A stretch of DNA of 64,000 nucleotides from assembly GCA_036384655.1 (NCBI GenBank), contig DASVLX010000098.1, forward strand, positions 1 to 64,000, written 5' to 3'. The DNA comes from DASVLX01 sp036384655 (GTDB lineage Bacteria; Actinomycetota; Actinomycetes; Mycobacteriales; Pseudonocardiaceae). Positions 39,254 to 49,162 of the stretch are shown piece by piece. A program made the translations under genes and the position numbers. Within the stretch, counting starts at the first letter, position 1, and each line of letters starts with the position of its first letter. Under the pieces are notes generated by a model. The model had not been told where the DNA came from, did no database searches, and was given only the letters and a program-made list of their open reading frames with translations.

Positions 39254-39724
39254 ATGCCTCGCAAGGGACCGGCCCCGAAGCGGCCGTTGATCTCCGACCC
39301 GGTGTACGGCTCTCCGCTGGTCACGCAGCTGGTGAACAAGGTGCTGCGGGATGGCAAGCGTTCGGTCGCCGAGAAGATCGTTTATGGCGCCCTGGAAGGT
39401 GCGCGGGAAAAGTCCGGCACCGATCCGGTGGTCACCCTCAAGCGCGCGCTGGACAACGTGAAGCCGGCCATCGAGGTGAAGAGCCGCCGCGTCGGTGGCG
39501 CCACCTACCAGGTCCCGGTCGAGGTCAAGCCCGGCCGGCAGACCACGTTGGCGTTGCGCTGGATCGTGACCTTCTCGCGCGCGCGTCGTGAGAAGACCAT
39601 GACCGAACGGCTGATGAACGAGCTGCTCGACGCGAGCAATGGTCTCGGCGCCAGCGTGAAGCGCCGTGAAGACACCCACAAGATGGCCGAATCGAACAAG
39701 GCCTTCGCGCACTACCGATGGTGA
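39254..39724 (+). CDS. rpsG: 30S ribosomal protein S7
   Basis: 156 residues, normal length, starting one base after the rpsL stop. It shows PRKGPAPKRP at the start and the rRNA-binding AKRREDTHKMAESNKAFAHYRW-type end. S7 organises the 3' domain of 16S rRNA. Confidence 0.98.
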   Translation: MPRKGPAPKRPLISDPVYGSPLVTQLVNKVLRDGKRSVAEKIVYGALEGAREKSGTDPVVTLKRALDNVKPAIEVKSRRVGGATYQVPVEVKPGRQTTLALRWIVTFSRARREKTMTERLMNELLDASNGLGASVKRREDTHKMAESNKAFAHYRW

Positions 39725-39789
39725 CACACAAACGGCGCGGCCCCACCGGGCTCAGCGCACGGAAGACCGCCTGAGACAGGGGAAAGAAC

Positions 39790-41892
39790 GTGGCCCAGGA
39801 AGTACTCACCGATCTCGCCAAGGTCCGCAACATTGGGATCATGGCGCACATCGATGCGGGCAAAACCACGACGACCGAGCGGATCCTCTTCTACACGGGG
39901 ATCAACTACAAGATCGGCGAAGTCCACGACGGCGCTGCCACGATGGACTGGATGGAGGAGGAGCAGAAGCGCGGCATCACCATCACTTCTGCCGCCACCA
40001 CCACGTTCTGGGCCAATCACCAGATCAACATCATCGACACTCCCGGCCACGTGGACTTCACCGTCGAGGTGGAGCGTTCGCTGCGTGTGCTGGACGGCGC
40101 CGTCACGGTTTTCGACGGCAAGGAGGGTGTCGAGCCCCAGTCCGAAACCGTGTGGCGTCAGGCGGACAAGTACAACGTCCCGCGGATCTGTTTCGTCAAC
40201 AAGATGGACAAGATCGGCGCGGACTTCTACTTCACCGTCCAGACCATCAAGGACCGTCTCGGTGCGAAGCCGTTGGTCGTCCAGCTGCCGATCGGTGCCG
40301 AGTCGGACTTCGCCGGCGTGATCGACCTGGTCGAGATGCGGGCGTTGACCTGGCGCGGTGAGGTTCGCAAGGGCGAGGACTACACGGTCGAGGAGATCCC
40401 GGCAGACCTCCTCGACCGCGCCAACGAGTACCGCGAGCAGTTGGTCGAGGCAGCGGCCGAGACCGATGACGCGCTGATGGAGAAGTACTTCGGTGGCGAG
40501 GAACTGACCATCGAGGAGATCAAGGGCGCGATCCGCAAGCTGACCGTCGCCGGCGATGCGTACCCGGTGCTGTGTGGCTCGGCGTTCAAGAACAAGGGCG
40601 TGCAGCCCATGCTCGACGCCGTGATCGACTACCTGCCGTCGCCGCTGGACGTTCCGCCGGTCGAGGGCACGCTGCTGGACGGCGAGACCCCGGCGACGCG
40701 CAAGCCCAGCACCGACGAGCCGTTCGCGGCGCTCGCGTTCAAGATCATGACTCACCCGTTCTTCGGTAAGCTGACCTACATCCGGGTCTACTCCGGACGG
40801 GTGGCCGCTGGTACCCAGGTGATCAACTCGACCAAGGACCGCAAGGAGCGCATCGGGAAGCTCTTCCAGATGCACTCCAACAAGGAGAATCCGGTCGAGG
40901 AGGCCCGCGCCGGGCACATCTACGCGGCGATCGGCCTGAAGGACACCACGACGGGTGACACCCTGTGTGACCCGAACGCGCCGATCATCCTGGAGTCGAT
41001 GACCTTCCCGGACCCGGTTATCCAGGTGGCCATCGAACCGAAGACCAAGAGCGACCAGGAGAAGCTCGGTATCGCCATCCAGAAGCTGGCCGAGGAGGAC
41101 CCGACCTTCCAGGTCAAGCTGGACGAGGAGACCGGGCAGACCATCATCGCCGGCATGGGTGAGCTGCACCTGGAAGTCCTGGTCAACCGGATGAAGTCGG
41201 ACTTCAAGGTCGAGGCGAACATCGGCAAGCCGCAGGTCGCCTACCGCGAGACCATCCGCCGCAAGGTGGACAAGTACGAGTACACCCACAAGAAGCAGAC
41301 GGGTGGTTCCGGCCAGTTCGCCCGGGTGATCATCGCCCTGGAGCCGCTGCCGAAGTCCGAGACCGGTGCGCTCTACGAGTTCCAGAACAAGGTCTCCGGT
41401 GGCCGCATCCCGAGGGAGTACATCCCGTCGGTGGACGCCGGCGCCCAGGACGCCATGCAGTACGGCGTGCTGGCGGGGTACCCGTTGGTGGGCCTGAAGA
41501 TGACCCTGCTCGACGGTGCGTACCACGAGGTTGACTCCTCCGAGATGGCGTTCAAGATCGCCGGTTCGATGGCGCTCAAGGAAGCCGCCCGGAAGGCCGA
41601 CCCGGTGCTGTTGGAGCCGATGATGGCCGTCGAGGTCACCACACCCGAGGAGTACATGGGTGATGTCATCGGCGACCTCAACTCCCGCCGGGGTCACATC
41701 CAGGCGATGGAGGAGCGTAGTGGCGCTCGCGTCGTGAAGGCGCTGGTGCCGCTGTCGGAGATGTTCGGGTACGTCGGCGACCTGCGCTCGAAGACGCAGG
41801 GTCGGGCGAACTACTCCATGCAGTTCGATTCCTACGCCGAGGTTCCGGTGAACGTGGCGAAGGAGATCATCGCGAAGGCGACGGGGGCATGA
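39790..41892 (+). CDS. fusA: Elongation factor G
   Basis: 700 residues, GTG start. GTPase motifs: AHIDAGKTTTTERIL (P-loop), RGITITSAA, DTPGHVDF and NKMDK. Domains II to V follow, including RPQVAYRET-like and GYVGDLRSKTQGRA segments. EF-G drives translocation on the ribosome. Confidence 0.98.
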   Translation: MAQEVLTDLAKVRNIGIMAHIDAGKTTTTERILFYTGINYKIGEVHDGAATMDWMEEEQKRGITITSAATTTFWANHQINIIDTPGHVDFTVEVERSLRVLDGAVTVFDGKEGVEPQSETVWRQADKYNVPRICFVNKMDKIGADFYFTVQTIKDRLGAKPLVVQLPIGAESDFAGVIDLVEMRALTWRGEVRKGEDYTVEEIPADLLDRANEYREQLVEAAAETDDALMEKYFGGEELTIEEIKGAIRKLTVAGDAYPVLCGSAFKNKGVQPMLDAVIDYLPSPLDVPPVEGTLLDGETPATRKPSTDEPFAALAFKIMTHPFFGKLTYIRVYSGRVAAGTQVINSTKDRKERIGKLFQMHSNKENPVEEARAGHIYAAIGLKDTTTGDTLCDPNAPIILESMTFPDPVIQVAIEPKTKSDQEKLGIAIQKLAEEDPTFQVKLDEETGQTIIAGMGELHLEVLVNRMKSDFKVEANIGKPQVAYRETIRRKVDKYEYTHKKQTGGSGQFARVIIALEPLPKSETGALYEFQNKVSGGRIPREYIPSVDAGAQDAMQYGVLAGYPLVGLKMTLLDGAYHEVDSSEMAFKIAGSMALKEAARKADPVLLEPMMAVEVTTPEEYMGDVIGDLNSRRGHIQAMEERSGARVVKALVPLSEMFGYVGDLRSKTQGRANYSMQFDSYAEVPVNVAKEIIAKATGA

Positions 41893-42038
41893 CCCGGGAC
41901 CGGAGCACCGCACAGTAAGTGCGGGCTCCCCGGGGATCTCCCCGGAGTCCGCACGACGACCCTGACGAGTCGCCGCGGATGGGCACCAGGCACTATCAGC
42001 GGCGGAAAAGCACGAAAGAAGTCCAGGAGGACAATCCA

Positions 42039-43232
42039 GTGGCGAAGGCGAAGTTCGAGCGGACCAAGCCGCACGTCAACATCGGCACCATTGGTCACGT
42101 CGACCATGGGAAGACCACGCTGACCGCGGCCATTACCAAGGTCCTGCACGACAAGTACCCAGAACTGAACAAGGTTTCGGCGTTCGAGGACATCGACAAG
42201 GCTCCGGAAGAGCGCCAGCGCGGTATCACCATCAACATCGCGCACGTCGAGTACGAGACCGAGAAGCGCCACTATGCCCACGTGGACGCTCCCGGCCACG
42301 CCGACTACATCAAGAACATGATCACCGGTGCGGCCCAGATGGACGGCGCCATCCTCGTGGTGGCGGCGACCGACGGCCCGATGCCGCAGACTCGTGAGCA
42401 CGTGCTGCTGGCCCGTCAGGTCGGCGTCCCCTACATCGTGGTGGCCCTGAACAAGGCCGACATGGTGGACGACGAGGAGATCCTGGAGCTCGTCGAGCTC
42501 GAGGTGCGCGAGCTGCTGTCCGCCCAGGACTACCCGGGCGACGACCTTCCGGTGCTGCGGGTGTCCGCGCTCAAGGCGCTGGAGGGCGACCCGAAGTGGG
42601 TCCAGTCCGTTCTGGACCTGATGAACGCGGTCGACGAGAACGTGCCGGAGCCGGTCCGTGAGATCGAGAAGCCGTTCCTGATGCCCATCGAGGACGTCTT
42701 CACCATCACCGGTCGTGGCACCGTCGTGACCGGCCGCGTCGAGCGTGGCCAGATCAAGGTCAACGAGCAGGTCTCCGTCGTGGGTATCCGCGAAAAGGCG
42801 CTGACCACGACCGTCACCTCGATCGAAATGTTCAAGAAGTTCCTGGACGAGGCGCAGGCCGGCGACAACGCCGCGCTGCTGCTGCGTGGCGTCAAGCGGG
42901 AGGAGGTCGAGCGTGGTCAGGTCGTGATCAAGCCCGGCACCACCACCCCGCACACCGAGTTCGAGGGCCGGGTCTACATCCTGTCCAAGGACGAGGGCGG
43001 CCGGCACACCCCGTTCTTCAACAACTACCGTCCGCAGTTCTACTTCCGGACCACGGACGTCACCGGCGTGGTGACCCTCCCCGAGGGCACCGAGATGGTC
43101 ATGCCCGGCGACAACACCGACATGAAGGTCAAGCTCATCCAGCCGATCGCCATGGAGGAGAACCTGCGGTTCGCCATCCGCGAAGGCGGCCGGACCGTGG
43201 GCGCGGGCCAGGTCACCAAGATCATCGCGTGA
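42039..43232 (+). CDS. tuf: Elongation factor Tu
   Basis: 397 residues from the GTG 8 bases after AGGAGG. GTPase motifs GHVDHGKTTL, RGITIN, DAPGHADY and NKADM are intact, and domains II and III are complete. It delivers aminoacyl-tRNA to the ribosome. An in-frame start 120 bases upstream is rejected for lack of family similarity. Confidence 0.98.
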   Translation: MAKAKFERTKPHVNIGTIGHVDHGKTTLTAAITKVLHDKYPELNKVSAFEDIDKAPEERQRGITINIAHVEYETEKRHYAHVDAPGHADYIKNMITGAAQMDGAILVVAATDGPMPQTREHVLLARQVGVPYIVVALNKADMVDDEEILELVELEVRELLSAQDYPGDDLPVLRVSALKALEGDPKWVQSVLDLMNAVDENVPEPVREIEKPFLMPIEDVFTITGRGTVVTGRVERGQIKVNEQVSVVGIREKALTTTVTSIEMFKKFLDEAQAGDNAALLLRGVKREEVERGQVVIKPGTTTPHTEFEGRVYILSKDEGGRHTPFFNNYRPQFYFRTTDVTGVVTLPEGTEMVMPGDNTDMKVKLIQPIAMEENLRFAIREGGRTVGAGQVTKIIA

Positions 43233-43570
43233 CCTCGCTCCCTTAGTCGGGGGCGATTTGGAACGCCATACCCAGGTATGGCATCCTTACTGGGTTGCTC
43301 GTAGCGGGGCGGCCGGCTGGCTTTGTGCGAAACCGGCCGCCCCGGCGCGAGCGGACTCGCTGGGCCGGATGGCCCGAAGCAACTGCAAGAACCGGAGTCT
43401 TGGGCACCGGCATGTGCGTTGGGCGCGACACACCCGACCGCGTGGACCGGTGGCCGGACACCGCCGAGACATTGACCTGTGAATAGGCGAGCGAGCGGCG
43501 CCCACTGAGGCGGTCGGAGCACCGACACCGACCACGTCAGAGCGTCGCGAGAGGGAAACGAGCAGCCACC
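43233..43570. other. Intergenic region between tuf and rpsJ
   Basis: 338 bases with two dyads: GCCATACC/GGTATGGC (43265-43282) and GGGGCGGCCGG/CCGGCCGCCCC (43306-43343). The remainder is the leader of the S10 operon. I could not pick out a convincing promoter or any gene. Confidence 0.6.
43306..43343 (+). terminator. Candidate tuf terminator
   Basis: A perfect 11-bp GC-rich stem around a 16-nt loop, 74 bases after the tuf stop. There is no T-run. Confidence 0.6.
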
Positions 43571-43876
43571 ATGGCGGGACAGAAGATCCGCATTCGGCTC
43601 AAGGCCTACGACCATGAGGCGATTGACGCGTCGGCGCGGAAGATCGTGGAGACGGTGACGCGCACCGGTGCTCGGGTTGTCGGCCCGGTGCCGCTGCCCA
43701 CCGAGAAGAACGTGTACTGCGTGATCCGCTCGCCGCACAAGTACAAGGACTCGCGGGAGCACTTCGAGATGCGCACGCACAAGCGCTTGATCGACATCCT
43801 CGACCCGACGCCGAAGACGGTTGACGCGCTCATGCGCATTGACCTTCCGGCAAGCGTCGACGTCAACATCCAGTAG
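43571..43876 (+). CDS. rpsJ: 30S ribosomal protein S10
   Basis: 101 residues beginning AGQKIRIRLKAYDHEAID, with the loop GPVPLPTEKNVYCVIRSPHK that contacts 16S rRNA and NusB/NusG. First gene of the S10 operon, which runs without a break to rpsQ. Confidence 0.98.
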   Translation: MAGQKIRIRLKAYDHEAIDASARKIVETVTRTGARVVGPVPLPTEKNVYCVIRSPHKYKDSREHFEMRTHKRLIDILDPTPKTVDALMRIDLPASVDVNIQ

Positions 43877-43907
43877 GCGCGAGCGGCGGAGAGTAACGAG
43901 ACCAACC

Positions 43908-44558
43908 ATGTCTGACAAGCAGGTGAAGGGGATCCTGGGCACCAAGCTCGGTATGACCCAGGTCTTCGACGACCGGAACCACATCGTTCCGGTGACCGTC
44001 GTCAAGGCCGGGCCATGTGTGGTGACCCAGGTGCGCACCCCGGAGAAGGACGGCTACCAGGCCGTGCAGTTCGCCTTCGGCGCGATCGACCCCAGGCGGG
44101 TCAACAAGCCGAAGGCCGGCCACTTCGCCAAGGCCGGTGTGACCCCTCGGCGGTTCCTCGCCGAGCTGCGGACCACCGACGCCGGCGAATATGAGGTCGG
44201 TCAGGAGATCACCGCCGAGGTGTTCACCGCCGGCAACGTGGTCGACGTGACCGGCACCAGCAAGGGCAAGGGCACGGCCGGTGTGATGAAGCGGCACGGC
44301 TTCCGCGGCCTGAGCTCCAGCCACGGCACCCAGCGCAAGCACCGTTCGCCCGGTTCCATCGGTGGCTGCGCCACCCCTGGCCGGGTGTTCAAGGGCCTGC
44401 GGATGGCCGGCCGGATGGGCAACGTCAACGTGACCACGCAGAACCTGACCGTGCACCGGGTGGACGGTGAGTCCGGCCTGCTGCTGATCAAGGGCGCGGT
44501 GCCCGGCCCCAACGGCGGCACCGTGTTCGTCAAGACGGCCTCGAAGGGTGTTGCCTGA
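43908..44558 (+). CDS. rplC: 50S ribosomal protein L3
   Basis: 216 residues from ATG (SDKQVKGILGTKLGMTQVF). The loop near the peptidyl-transferase centre (KRHGFRGLSSSHGTQRKHRSPGS region) is conserved. It overlaps rplD by one base (TGATG). Confidence 0.98.
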   Translation: MSDKQVKGILGTKLGMTQVFDDRNHIVPVTVVKAGPCVVTQVRTPEKDGYQAVQFAFGAIDPRRVNKPKAGHFAKAGVTPRRFLAELRTTDAGEYEVGQEITAEVFTAGNVVDVTGTSKGKGTAGVMKRHGFRGLSSSHGTQRKHRSPGSIGGCATPGRVFKGLRMAGRMGNVNVTTQNLTVHRVDGESGLLLIKGAVPGPNGGTVFVKTASKGVA

Positions 44559-45265
44559 TGGCCACGAACACCGAAACCACCGAGACCGAGGCCGAGGAGA
44601 TCCTCGAGAACTCCGGTCCGATCACGGTGGACCTGCGGACCCCGGACGGCTCCGTCGACGGCTCCGTCGAACTGCCCGCCGAGATCTTCAACGTGCAGGC
44701 GAACATCGCGCTGATGCACCAGGTCGTGGTCGGCCAGCTGGCCGCCGCCCGGCAGGGTACCCACGCCACCAAGACCCGCGGTGAGGTGCGCGGCGGTGGC
44801 CGCAAGCCGTACCGCCAGAAGGGCACCGGCCGGGCCCGCCAGGGTTCGACCCGCGCGCCGCAGTTCACCGGCGGTGGCGTCGTGCACGGCCCACAGCCCC
44901 GCGACTACACCCAGCGGACGCCCAAGAAGATGAAGGCCGCCGCGCTGCGCGGCGCGCTGTCCGACCGGGCGCGTGCCGGGCGGGTGCATGTCTTCACCGG
45001 TCTGGTCGGCGGTGAGGCGCCGTCCACCAAGTCGGCGCGCACCGCGCTGGAGTCGGCGGTCGAGACCCGCAAGGCACTGGTCGTGCTGACCCGCTCGGAC
45101 GACCTGGGCAGGCTCTCCGTCCGGAACCTGCCGACCACCCACGTGCTGTCGGTTGACCAGCTCAACACGTACGACGTGCTGGTCAACGATGACGTGGTGT
45201 TCACCAAGGACGCGCTGGAGGCGCTGGTCGCCGGTTCGGCGCGTGGCAAGGAGGCCGCGAAGTGA
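44558..45265 (+). CDS. rplD: 50S ribosomal protein L4
   Basis: 235 residues. An acidic N-terminal addition of about 25 residues precedes the L4 core. The exit-tunnel loop KPYRQKGTGRARQGSTRAPQ is intact. Overlaps rplW by 4 bases. Confidence 0.97.
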   Translation: MATNTETTETEAEEILENSGPITVDLRTPDGSVDGSVELPAEIFNVQANIALMHQVVVGQLAAARQGTHATKTRGEVRGGGRKPYRQKGTGRARQGSTRAPQFTGGGVVHGPQPRDYTQRTPKKMKAAALRGALSDRARAGRVHVFTGLVGGEAPSTKSARTALESAVETRKALVVLTRSDDLGRLSVRNLPTTHVLSVDQLNTYDVLVNDDVVFTKDALEALVAGSARGKEAAK

Positions 45266-45561
45266 TCCCCGATCCGCGCGACATCGTGCTCAAGCCGGTC
45301 ATCTCGGAGAAGTCCTACGGGCTGCTGGAAGAGAGCCAGTACACCTTCGTGGTGGACCCGCGGGCGAACAAGACCGAGATCAAGATCGCGGTCGAGAAGA
45401 TCTTCGGGGTCTCGGTCGTGTCCGTGAACACGATCAACCGCCAGGGCAAGCGCAAGCGCAGTAAGGGCGGGTTCGGTAAGCGCAAGGACACCAAGCGCGC
45501 CATCGTCACCCTGTCCGCCGACAGCAAGCCGATCGAGATCTTCGGCGGCCCGGCCGCGTAA
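45262..45561 (+). CDS. rplW: 50S ribosomal protein L23
   Basis: 99 residues, GTG in the rplD stop overlap. DPRDIVLKPVISEKSYGLLE and the tunnel-exit loop region GKRKRSKGGFGKRKDTKRA are present. L23 is the docking site for trigger factor and SRP. Confidence 0.97.
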   Translation: MIPDPRDIVLKPVISEKSYGLLEESQYTFVVDPRANKTEIKIAVEKIFGVSVVSVNTINRQGKRKRSKGGFGKRKDTKRAIVTLSADSKPIEIFGGPAA

Positions 45562-45577
45562 GGGACTGAAGCGAACC

Positions 45578-46411
45578 ATGGGTATCCGCAAGTACAAGCC
45601 GACGACACCGGGTCGTCGTGGCGCGAGCGTCTCGGACTTCGCCGAGATCACCCGCTCGGAGCCAGAGAAGTCGCTGCTGCGTCCGTTGCACGGCCGCGGC
45701 GGCCGCAACGCGCACGGCCGGGTCACCACCCGGCACCAGGGTGGTGGCCACAAGCGGCAGTACCGGTTGGTCGACTTCCGGCGCTCCGACAAGGACGGCA
45801 TCCCGGCGAAGGTCGCGCACATCGAGTACGACCCGAACCGCACCGCCCGCGTCGCGCTGCTGCACTACGTGGACGGCGAGAAGCGCTACATCATCGCGCC
45901 GGACAAGCTGCGCCAGGGCGACCGGGTGGAGAACGGCCCACGGGCCGACATCAAGCCGGGCAACAACCTGCCGCTGCGCAACATCCCGGTCGGCACCGTG
46001 GTGCACGCCATCGAGCTGCGGCCCGGCGGCGGCGCGAAGATCGCCCGGTCGGCCGGCTCCAGTGTGCAGCTGGTTGCCAAGGACGGTCCGTACGCGCAGT
46101 TGCGGATGCCCTCCGGTGAGATCCGGAACGTGGACGTGCGTTGTCGCGCCACGGTCGGCGAGGTCGGCAACTCCGAGCACGCCAACATCAACTGGGGCAA
46201 GGCGGGCCGGATGCGCTGGAAGGGCAAGCGCCCAACCGTCCGTGGTGTCGCGATGAACCCCGTTGACCACCCGCACGGTGGTGGTGAGGGCAAGACCTCC
46301 GGTGGCCGTCACCCGGTCAACCCGGCCGGCAAGCCGGAGGGCCGCACCCGTCGCCGCAAGCCGAGCGACCAGCTCATCGTTCGCCGCCGTCGTAGCAGCA
46401 AGAAGCGCTGA
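45578..46411 (+). CDS. rplB: 50S ribosomal protein L2
   Basis: 277 residues, standard length. GIRKYKPTTPGRRG start, RVALLHYVDGEKRYIIAP core, and the conserved MNPVDHPHGGGEGKTSGG stretch with the His needed for peptidyl-transferase activity. Confidence 0.98.
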   Translation: MGIRKYKPTTPGRRGASVSDFAEITRSEPEKSLLRPLHGRGGRNAHGRVTTRHQGGGHKRQYRLVDFRRSDKDGIPAKVAHIEYDPNRTARVALLHYVDGEKRYIIAPDKLRQGDRVENGPRADIKPGNNLPLRNIPVGTVVHAIELRPGGGAKIARSAGSSVQLVAKDGPYAQLRMPSGEIRNVDVRCRATVGEVGNSEHANINWGKAGRMRWKGKRPTVRGVAMNPVDHPHGGGEGKTSGGRHPVNPAGKPEGRTRRRKPSDQLIVRRRRSSKKR

Positions 46412-46432
46412 GCAGGAAAGGAGTGACTGAGG

Positions 46433-46714
46433 ATGCCACGTAGCCTGAAAAAGGGTCCATTCGTCGACGACCACCTGCTCAAGAAGGTGGACACGCTCAA
46501 CGACTCGGGCAAGAAGACCGTGATCAAGACCTGGTCTCGCCGGTCGACGATCATCCCCGACATGTTGGGCCACACCATCGCGGTGCATGACGGCCGCAAG
46601 CATGTCCCGGTGTTCATCACCGAGGCCATGGTCGGACACAAGCTGGGCGAGTTCGCCCCGACCCGGACCTTCAAGGGTCATATCAAGGAAGACCGTAAAG
46701 CGCGCCGCCGCTGA
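46433..46714 (+). CDS. rpsS: 30S ribosomal protein S19
   Basis: 93 residues; PRSLKKGPFVDDHLLKKVD and GHKLGEFAPTRTFKGH are hallmarks. It follows GGAAAGGAG and precedes rplV by 48 bases. Confidence 0.98.
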   Translation: MPRSLKKGPFVDDHLLKKVDTLNDSGKKTVIKTWSRRSTIIPDMLGHTIAVHDGRKHVPVFITEAMVGHKLGEFAPTRTFKGHIKEDRKARRR

Positions 46715-46762
46715 CGCGGGCCGTCGAGACGAACGAGTAGGAAGAGCTAAGGGGTAGCTGCA

Positions 46763-47176
46763 ATGGCTGACAACGCTGTGACGGAGGCGGAGGAACTTCC
46801 GCGCGCCGTCGCGCGGGCCCGCTACGTCCATATGACGCCCATGAAGACGCGCCGTGTGGTCGACCTGATCCGGGGCCGCAAGGCCCAGGATGCTCTGGCC
46901 GTGCTCCGATTCGCGCCGCAGGCCGCCAGCGGTCCGGTGGCGAAGGTGCTCGCCAGTGCCATGGCCAACGCCGAGAACAACCTCAGCCTCGACCCGGAGA
47001 CGCTGTGGATCAGCGCCGCCTACGTCGACGAGGGGCCGACGCTCAAGCGGTTCCGGCCGCGCGCCCAGGGGCGCACGTACCGGGTTCGCAAGCGCACCAG
47101 CCACATCACCGTCGAGGTTGAGTCGCGGCCGCAGACCGGTGCCAAGAGCCGCCGGGGTACGAAGGGAGCCCGCTAG
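46763..47176 (+). CDS. rplV: 50S ribosomal protein L22
   Basis: 137 residues. The core (ARYVHMTPMKTRRVVDLIRG) and the tunnel hairpin (LKRFRPRAQGRTYRVRKRTS) are intact. The stop overlaps the rpsC start by one base (TAGTG). Confidence 0.97.
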   Translation: MADNAVTEAEELPRAVARARYVHMTPMKTRRVVDLIRGRKAQDALAVLRFAPQAASGPVAKVLASAMANAENNLSLDPETLWISAAYVDEGPTLKRFRPRAQGRTYRVRKRTSHITVEVESRPQTGAKSRRGTKGAR

Positions 47177-48078
47177 TGGGTCAGAAAATCAGCCCGCACG
47201 GCTTCCGCCTGGGCATCACCACTGACTGGAAGTCGCGCTGGTACGCGGACAAGCAGTATTCGGAGTACGTGGCGGAGGACGTCAAGATCCGTCGCCTGCT
47301 CTCCCACGGCATGGAGCGCGCCGGCATCTCGAAGGTGGAGATCGAACGCACCCGTGAGCGTGTGCGGGTCGACATCCACACCGCCCGGCCGGGCATCGTG
47401 ATCGGCCGGCGAGGCGCCGAGGCGGACCGCATCCGTGGCGAGCTGGAGAAGCTCACCGGCAAGCAGGTGCAGCTGAACATCCTCGAGGTCAAGTCGCCCG
47501 AGGCGGATGCTCAGTTGGTCGCGCAGAGCGTGGCCGAGCAGCTGTCCAACCGTGTGTCGTTCCGGCGTGCCATGCGCAAGGCGATCCAGTCGTCGATGCG
47601 TTCGCCGCAGGTCAAGGGCATCAAGGTGCAGTGCTCCGGACGGCTCGGCGGTGCCGAGATGTCCCGGTCGGAGCACTACCACGAGGGTCGGGTGCCGCTG
47701 CACACGCTGCGTGCCGACATCGACTACGGCTTCTTCGAAGCACGCACCACCTTCGGCCGGATCGGCGTGAAGGTGTGGATCTACAAGGGTGAGGTCGTCG
47801 GCGGCATCAGCGCCCGTCGCGAGCGGGACGCCGCCGAGGCGCGTGCCGACCGTGACCGTCCGCGTCGGGAGCGTTCCGACCGGCCGAGCCGGCCCCGTCG
47901 TTCGGGTTCGTCGGGCACCACGCCGACCAGCACCGAGGCCGGCCGCGCGGCCGCCGAGGCGCAGGCCGCCGAGGCGGCGAACGCCAGCGCCAAGGCCAGC
48001 GCTAAGGCCGAGGCCAGCTCCAACGCCACGGCCAAGGCCACGGCGACCGCGCCCGAGAGCGGGAACGGGGAGGACTGA
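47176..48078 (+). CDS. rpsC: 30S ribosomal protein S3 with Ala-rich extension
   Basis: 300 residues, longer than the usual 230-280. GQKISPHGFRLGI start, KH domain with GRRGAEADRIRGEL, and the C-terminal GVKVWIYKGE are normal. The last 85 residues are Arg-rich, then an Ala/Lys/Ser/Thr repeat tail (NASAKASAKAEASSNATAKA), probably disordered at the mRNA entry side. Confidence 0.97.
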   Translation: MGQKISPHGFRLGITTDWKSRWYADKQYSEYVAEDVKIRRLLSHGMERAGISKVEIERTRERVRVDIHTARPGIVIGRRGAEADRIRGELEKLTGKQVQLNILEVKSPEADAQLVAQSVAEQLSNRVSFRRAMRKAIQSSMRSPQVKGIKVQCSGRLGGAEMSRSEHYHEGRVPLHTLRADIDYGFFEARTTFGRIGVKVWIYKGEVVGGISARRERDAAEARADRDRPRRERSDRPSRPRRSGSSGTTPTSTEAGRAAAEAQAAEAANASAKASAKAEASSNATAKATATAPESGNGED

Positions 48079-48081
48079 GAC

Positions 48082-48498
48082 GTGCTGATCCCACGCAAGG
48101 TCAAGCACCGCAAGCAGCATTCACCGCAGCGCTTCGGTGCCAGCAAGGGTGGTAACCGGGTCACCTTCGGTGAGTTCGGCATCCAGGCGCTTGAGCACGC
48201 CTACGTGACCAACCGGCAGATTGAGTCCGCCCGTATCGCCATCAACCGGCACATCCGCCGTGGCGGCAGGGTCTGGATCAACATCTTCCCGGACCGCCCG
48301 CTGACCAAGAAGGCGGCGGAAACCCGCATGGGTTCCGGTAAGGGCTCCCCGGAGTTCTGGGTGGCCAACGTCAAGCCCGGCCGCGTGATCTTCGAGATGA
48401 ACTTCCCGAACGAGAGTGTGGCTCGCGAGGCATTGCGGCGCGCGATCCACAAGCTGCCGATGAAGTGCCGCATCGTGACGCGAGAGGGTGAGTTCTGA
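48082..48498 (+). CDS. rplP: 50S ribosomal protein L16
   Basis: 138 residues, GTG start (LIPRKVKHRKQHSPQRFG). Contains GRVWINIFPDRPLTKKAAET and RMGSGKGSPEFWVANV. One-base overlap with rpmC. Confidence 0.98.
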   Translation: MLIPRKVKHRKQHSPQRFGASKGGNRVTFGEFGIQALEHAYVTNRQIESARIAINRHIRRGGRVWINIFPDRPLTKKAAETRMGSGKGSPEFWVANVKPGRVIFEMNFPNESVAREALRRAIHKLPMKCRIVTREGEF

Positions 48499-48743
48499 TG
48501 GCGACCGGAACCCCCGCGGCCCAGGTTCGCGAACTCACCGACGACGAGTTGGTGTCTCGGCTTCGGGAGGCCAAGGAGGAGCTGTTCAACCTCCGCTTCC
48601 AGATGGCCACCGGACAGCTGGACAACAACCGCCGGCTGCGCACCGTCCGTCACGACATCGCGCGGATCTACACGGTGATGCGGGAACGGGAGCTGGGCCT
48701 GTCCGTCTCCCCCGACCAGAGCACTTCTGAGGGTGCGGCATGA
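48498..48743 (+). CDS. rpmC: 50S ribosomal protein L29
   Basis: 81 residues; ELTDDELVSRLREAKEELFN then LRFQMATGQLDNNRRLRTV is the L29 helical hairpin. Overlaps rpsQ by 4 bases. Confidence 0.97.
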   Translation: MATGTPAAQVRELTDDELVSRLREAKEELFNLRFQMATGQLDNNRRLRTVRHDIARIYTVMRERELGLSVSPDQSTSEGAA

Positions 48744-49018
48744 GCGAGCAGAAGACCGGGAACACCACCCGTAACTACCGGAAGGTCCGCGAGGGCTACG
48801 TCGTCTCGGACAAGATGAACAAGACGATCGTGGTCGAGCTTGAGGACCGCAAGAAGCACCCGCTGTACGGCAAGGTCGTGCGTACGACCTCCAAGGTGAA
48901 GGCGCACGACGAGGCCAACACCGCGGGCGTCGGCGACCGCGTGCAGATCATGGAGACCCGACCGCTGTCCGCCACCAAGCGGTGGCGGCTAGTCGAGATT
49001 CTCGAAAAGGCCAAGTAG
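48740..49018 (+). CDS. rpsQ: 30S ribosomal protein S17
   Basis: 92 residues with REGYVVSDKMNKTIVVELED and VGDRVQIMETRPLSATKRWR. Last gene of the S10 operon. Confidence 0.97.
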   Translation: MSEQKTGNTTRNYRKVREGYVVSDKMNKTIVVELEDRKKHPLYGKVVRTTSKVKAHDEANTAGVGDRVQIMETRPLSATKRWRLVEILEKAK

Positions 49019-49162
49019 ATGGTGGCCCACTCGGCGAGGTGGTCCCGTGCCGTCGTCCCAGGCGGCGCGGGGCGGCGTTCTCGGCCGCTCGCGTACCGGG
49101 GGTACGCCACGCGGCCTGCGGCCTTGCCCCGCATCCACCTGGAACGCCGGGTGTGGTCACCT

